Source of the DNA: a virus
Virus record (IMG/VR): IMGVR_UViG_3300026116_000078
Coordinates: 1-31,114 of that record
DNA: 31,114 nt
Direction: 5' to 3' (one strand)
The position numbers were made by a program, and so were the translations under genes. Below the pieces are notes generated by a model, which saw nothing but the letters and a program-made list of their open reading frames with translations, had not been told where the DNA came from and did no database searches. Shown piece by piece: positions 29,497-31,114 of the stretch; position 1 is the stretch's first letter, and each line of letters begins with the position of its first letter.

Positions 29497-29813
29497 AGTT
29501 TGAGTCACATTGGCGTAAGCAGGCAGCGGAGGTTATCTCCGAAGTTCTGGATCAGTGCGATTGGTCAACCCCAGAGAACGAGAAGGCTACCCGCGCACGG
29601 CTCCGAGAGGCATATCCATTCGGGGAGAAGAGGTATCACCCGTACAAGATTTGGCTGGACGAGATTGCACGGCAAATGGGCAAGAAGTGGCCCATCGGTC
29701 ATAAGCGGGCTTGGGAAAACAATCAACGTCGCATCAAGACTCAGCTGCAAAAGTTAGCCGAATGGGAAAAGTTGTATGGCGGGCAAGAGCGCGTGGGAGG
29801 GAAACAGGTTTGA
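29493..29813 (+). CDS. Unknown basic helical protein
   Basis: The GTG overlaps the preceding TGA. The 106-residue product is charged and helical (HWRKQAAEVISEVLDQCDWS, then RLREAYPFGEKRYHPYKIW and ENNQRRIKTQLQKLAEWEK). Many Lys, Arg and Trp residues suggest nucleic acid contact. It ends with GQERVGG, encoded by the third boundary repeat, and overlaps the next gene at TTGA. No family is recognised. Confidence 0.65.
   Translation: MKFESHWRKQAAEVISEVLDQCDWSTPENEKATRARLREAYPFGEKRYHPYKIWLDEIARQMGKKWPIGHKRAWENNQRRIKTQLQKLAEWEKLYGGQERVGGKQV
29782..29797 (+). repeat. Boundary repeat, copy 3
   Basis: The third exact copy of GGCAAGAGCGCGTGGG. It ends 12 bases before the TTG at 29810 and, with AGGGAAACAGG after it, supplies the ribosome-binding region of the next gene. 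Confidence 0.85.
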
Positions 29814-30028
29814 AGAATCCGCCGAGTTTCGTGATGTATGTCGTGATGGTCAAGCCTCTAGCTGATAGCGTCTTCGATCCCTGCTGGGGTTTATGGGAAG
29901 AACCGTCTCGCGGAGTGTATGCCAGGGGCTTTGCTCGGAAGCGTGATGCCGACAAAGAATGCCGGATTTATCGAACTCGGTACGGCAAGAAGAATGCCTA
30001 TGTTCAGCAGTATGGGCCTTACAAATGA
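29810..30028 (+). CDS. Unknown small protein, 72 residues
   Basis: A TTG start overlaps the preceding stop (TTGA) after an AGGG site. The product contains SFVMYVVMVKPLADSVF, PCWGLWEEPSRGVYARG and a basic helix FARKRDADKECRIYRTRYGKK split by turns. The mix of aromatic and basic residues suggests a compact nucleic-acid-related fold. It overlaps the next gene at ATGA. Function is unknown. Confidence 0.6.
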   Translation: MKNPPSFVMYVVMVKPLADSVFDPCWGLWEEPSRGVYARGFARKRDADKECRIYRTRYGKKNAYVQQYGPYK

Positions 30029-30243
30029 CGGCGATTTTCGATGTCTCGATTCGCGGCGAACGATTGAGGCTGCTATCGCCCGAAGAAGCACATCTCCTGA
30101 TTCAAGGATTGTCTGTGTGCCTCAGTGCCTACGAGAACGGTGAGAAATGGACGTGGAGTGCGCCGGACGGTCGGGATCGAATAGTTGTGCGGATGGTATC
30201 TGGGAAATTGCCGGAATTGAAGAAACTGAGGCCGGGGCTGTAG
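30025..30243 (+). CDS. Unknown small protein, 72 residues
   Basis: An ATGA overlap with the upstream stop sets the start. The product begins MTAIFDVSIRGERLRLLSPE and continues with a helix (EAHLLIQGLSVCLSAY) and strands in WTWSAPDGRDRIVVRMV. It has no metal or membrane motif. It is a compact alpha/beta protein of the early operon with unknown function. Its TAG touches a GTG of the next frame. Confidence 0.6.
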   Translation: MTAIFDVSIRGERLRLLSPEEAHLLIQGLSVCLSAYENGEKWTWSAPDGRDRIVVRMVSGKLPELKKLRPGL

Positions 30244-30263
30244 TGCCCAAGGAGAGACACGCC

Positions 30264-30512
30264 GTGGATAACGAGATAATTTGCGAAGTTGCTGGTCATA
30301 CAGAGCCGATTTTCAAGATTCGTTTCGGCAGAATAATGTGCGGCCATATCACAGACGGGATTGGATTAGCTAACGGAGATTGCGGCGGCTACGTGCTCTC
30401 TTTTGCGGACTTAGAGAAGGCATATTTTGCAGCCAAGAAATTCCGCGAAGAGAATCCGCCCACGCATCACGAACTACAAATGGCCCAGTTAATCACGGCT
30501 AGGGGAGCGTAG
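30264..30512 (+). CDS. Unknown small protein, 82 residues
   Basis: GTG 30264 follows AAGGAGA with 9-base spacing and is preferred; GTG 30243, touching the previous stop, is the alternative. The product has EIICEVAGHTEPIFKIRFGR, then IMCGHITDGIGLANGDCGGY and a C-terminal helix AYFAAKKFREEN. Three cysteines are present but no standard zinc pattern. Function is unknown. Confidence 0.58.
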   Translation: MDNEIICEVAGHTEPIFKIRFGRIMCGHITDGIGLANGDCGGYVLSFADLEKAYFAAKKFREENPPTHHELQMAQLITARGA

Positions 30513-30541
30513 CGCCACCACGAAATGAGACAGGGGGGGAA

Positions 30542-30745
30542 ATGTTAACAAGTCACTACCAGGATACGATGCGGCAAAGACGGAGAGCGGCCAGGATTAC
30601 ACGTCGCGCCAAGAAACGCGGAGTGAGCGTTACAGAATATATGGCCCGGGTCATCATGCGTGCTTTGGAGCGCGACAAACGGCTGCTCCGTTCACCGAAG
30701 GCCCACGAGAAGTGCTACTCAGCTAGCGGAATGCTGGCTGTCTGA
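30542..30745 (+). CDS. Basic small protein with RHH-like helix
   Basis: A GGGGGGA run just before the ATG gives a strong ribosome site. The 67-residue product is very rich in Arg and Lys (MRQRRRAARITRRAKKRG), followed by SVTEYMARVIMRALERDK, which resembles the strand and helices of ribbon-helix-helix proteins. DNA binding is likely. Unlike its neighbours it is not overlapped with the upstream gene, leaving a 29-base gap. Confidence 0.55.
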   Translation: MLTSHYQDTMRQRRRAARITRRAKKRGVSVTEYMARVIMRALERDKRLLRSPKAHEKCYSASGMLAV

Positions 30746-30760
30746 GAGGGGGCATGGCAA

Positions 30761-30946
30761 ATGGGGAATAACACAGAGCGGCGGATTTTGACGATTTCGA
30801 GCATGGATACCGCGCTAATTTGGAAGGCGCTAGAGCAGTTAATCGAACAAACCAGCGATCCGGTTGAAAAGTGCGAGGCTCAAACACTACTGGCGCGGAT
30901 GAGAAATTACTCCTACAAGCAGGAGCGCGAAAGGACTTCCCAATGA
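30761..30946 (+). CDS. Small helical protein, 61 residues
   Basis: The ATG at 30761 is preceded by a GAGAGGGGG run about 10 bases away. The product has ILTISSMDTALIWKALEQLI and CEAQTLLARMRNYSYKQERE helices and is weakly acidic then basic. No domain is recognised. It overlaps the next gene at ATGA and ends with a degenerate copy of the boundary repeat. Confidence 0.55.
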   Translation: MGNNTERRILTISSMDTALIWKALEQLIEQTSDPVEKCEAQTLLARMRNYSYKQERERTSQ

Positions 30947-31077
30947 CCAATAGCTTATGGCTTCTCTTGTTCCTCCTTCTGCTCTCGGGATGCGCTGTAG
31001 TTCGAGCACCGAAGAAAACTTATCAATTTCTGTACTGTCAGAAGATGAACCCAGACGGTAAGACCTATCAGTTTTGA
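30943..31077 (+). CDS. Small lipoprotein, 44 residues
   Basis: The ATGA overlap sets the start. The signal is MTNSLWLLLFLLLLSGCAVV with a lipobox LSGC, so the Cys should be lipidated. The short mature part has a repeated KTYQF (in KKTYQFLYCQKM and GKTYQF). Outer-spanin subunits and exclusion lipoproteins are comparable in size and type; neither can be claimed from sequence. No partner inner spanin is evident nearby. Confidence 0.58.
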   Translation: MTNSLWLLLFLLLLSGCAVVRAPKKTYQFLYCQKMNPDGKTYQF

Positions 31078-31100
31078 GCTACACCGTGCGGGAGGTTGGA

Positions 31101-31114
31101 GTGCAAATAAACAC
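31101..31114 (+). CDS. Start of the next early gene (partial)
   Basis: GGGAGG at 31090-31095 lies 5 bases before a GTG at 31101 that stays open to the window end; an in-frame GTG at 31086 also exists. Only four codons are visible. Confidence 0.35.

Noticed and set aside
1-31114. CRISPR array or insertion sequence
   Set aside because: No regularly spaced repeats and no transposase were seen; collagen and fibre repeats are coding.

Overview
The window is part of the genome of a tailed temperate phage or prophage with a long non-contractile (siphovirus-type) tail. It has the HK97/lambda-type order of head-tail joining and tail genes, a GTA-like tail tip, a tyrosine integrase, and a long run of early recombination and replication genes. 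Terminase, portal, major capsid, endolysin and holin genes were not recognised; the first three would be expected upstream of base 1. Phage genes lie on both sides of the integrase, so no phage-host junction is visible. The host cannot be proved from sequence alone. The moderate GC content, frequent GTG/TTG starts and style of the fibre genes fit a soil Gram-negative host such as an Acidobacteriota member (weak inference).

Layout. 1-2.1 kb: end of a structural protein, a collagen-like collar fibre whose C-terminus is out of frame, and a second short fibre with the same N-terminal module. 2.1-5.1 kb: head-tail connector (halves in permuted order), a small structural protein, head closure protein, gp10-like protein, DUF3168 tail terminator and tail tube protein. 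5.2-8.9 kb: tail assembly chaperone with a -1 frameshift extension, then the tape measure. 8.9-17.6 kb: DUF2460, DUF2163, a 1344-residue tail-tip protein with an inserted repeat region, and two fibre proteins, the last carrying a signal peptide and a GH43-type glycosidase domain with its catalytic triad intact.

17.5-20.0 kb is the only minus-strand block. It is a cargo-like cluster: a MarR regulator, a small zinc-ribbon protein, a secreted protein, two small membrane proteins and a sterol-desaturase-family enzyme, the last four packed with 1-4 base overlaps or gaps. 20.2-21.6 kb is the lysogeny control region: integrase, a strong promoter with an internal palindrome, a ribbon-helix-helix-like repressor candidate, and a tRNA-Lys-like half-cloverleaf clamped by a long outer helix.

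21.65-31.1 kb is one early operon on the plus strand, with many 4-base ATGA/GTGA/TTGA overlaps. It encodes small membrane and zinc-ribbon proteins, an ERF single-strand annealing protein, a YqaJ/lambda-exonuclease-type nuclease, a HerA-like ATPase, winged-helix and zinc proteins, a replication initiator with an internal AT-rich candidate origin, an HNH nuclease, a VRR-NUC-type nuclease, a conserved protein that may be an acyltransferase-fold DNA modifier, and many unknown small proteins. A 16-base repeat occurs at three consecutive gene junctions near 29 kb and looks like a cassette boundary sequence. The least explained signals are this repeat, the tRNA-Lys-like helix, the 24-bp multi-stem element at 19.15 kb and the tightly coupled desaturase operon.
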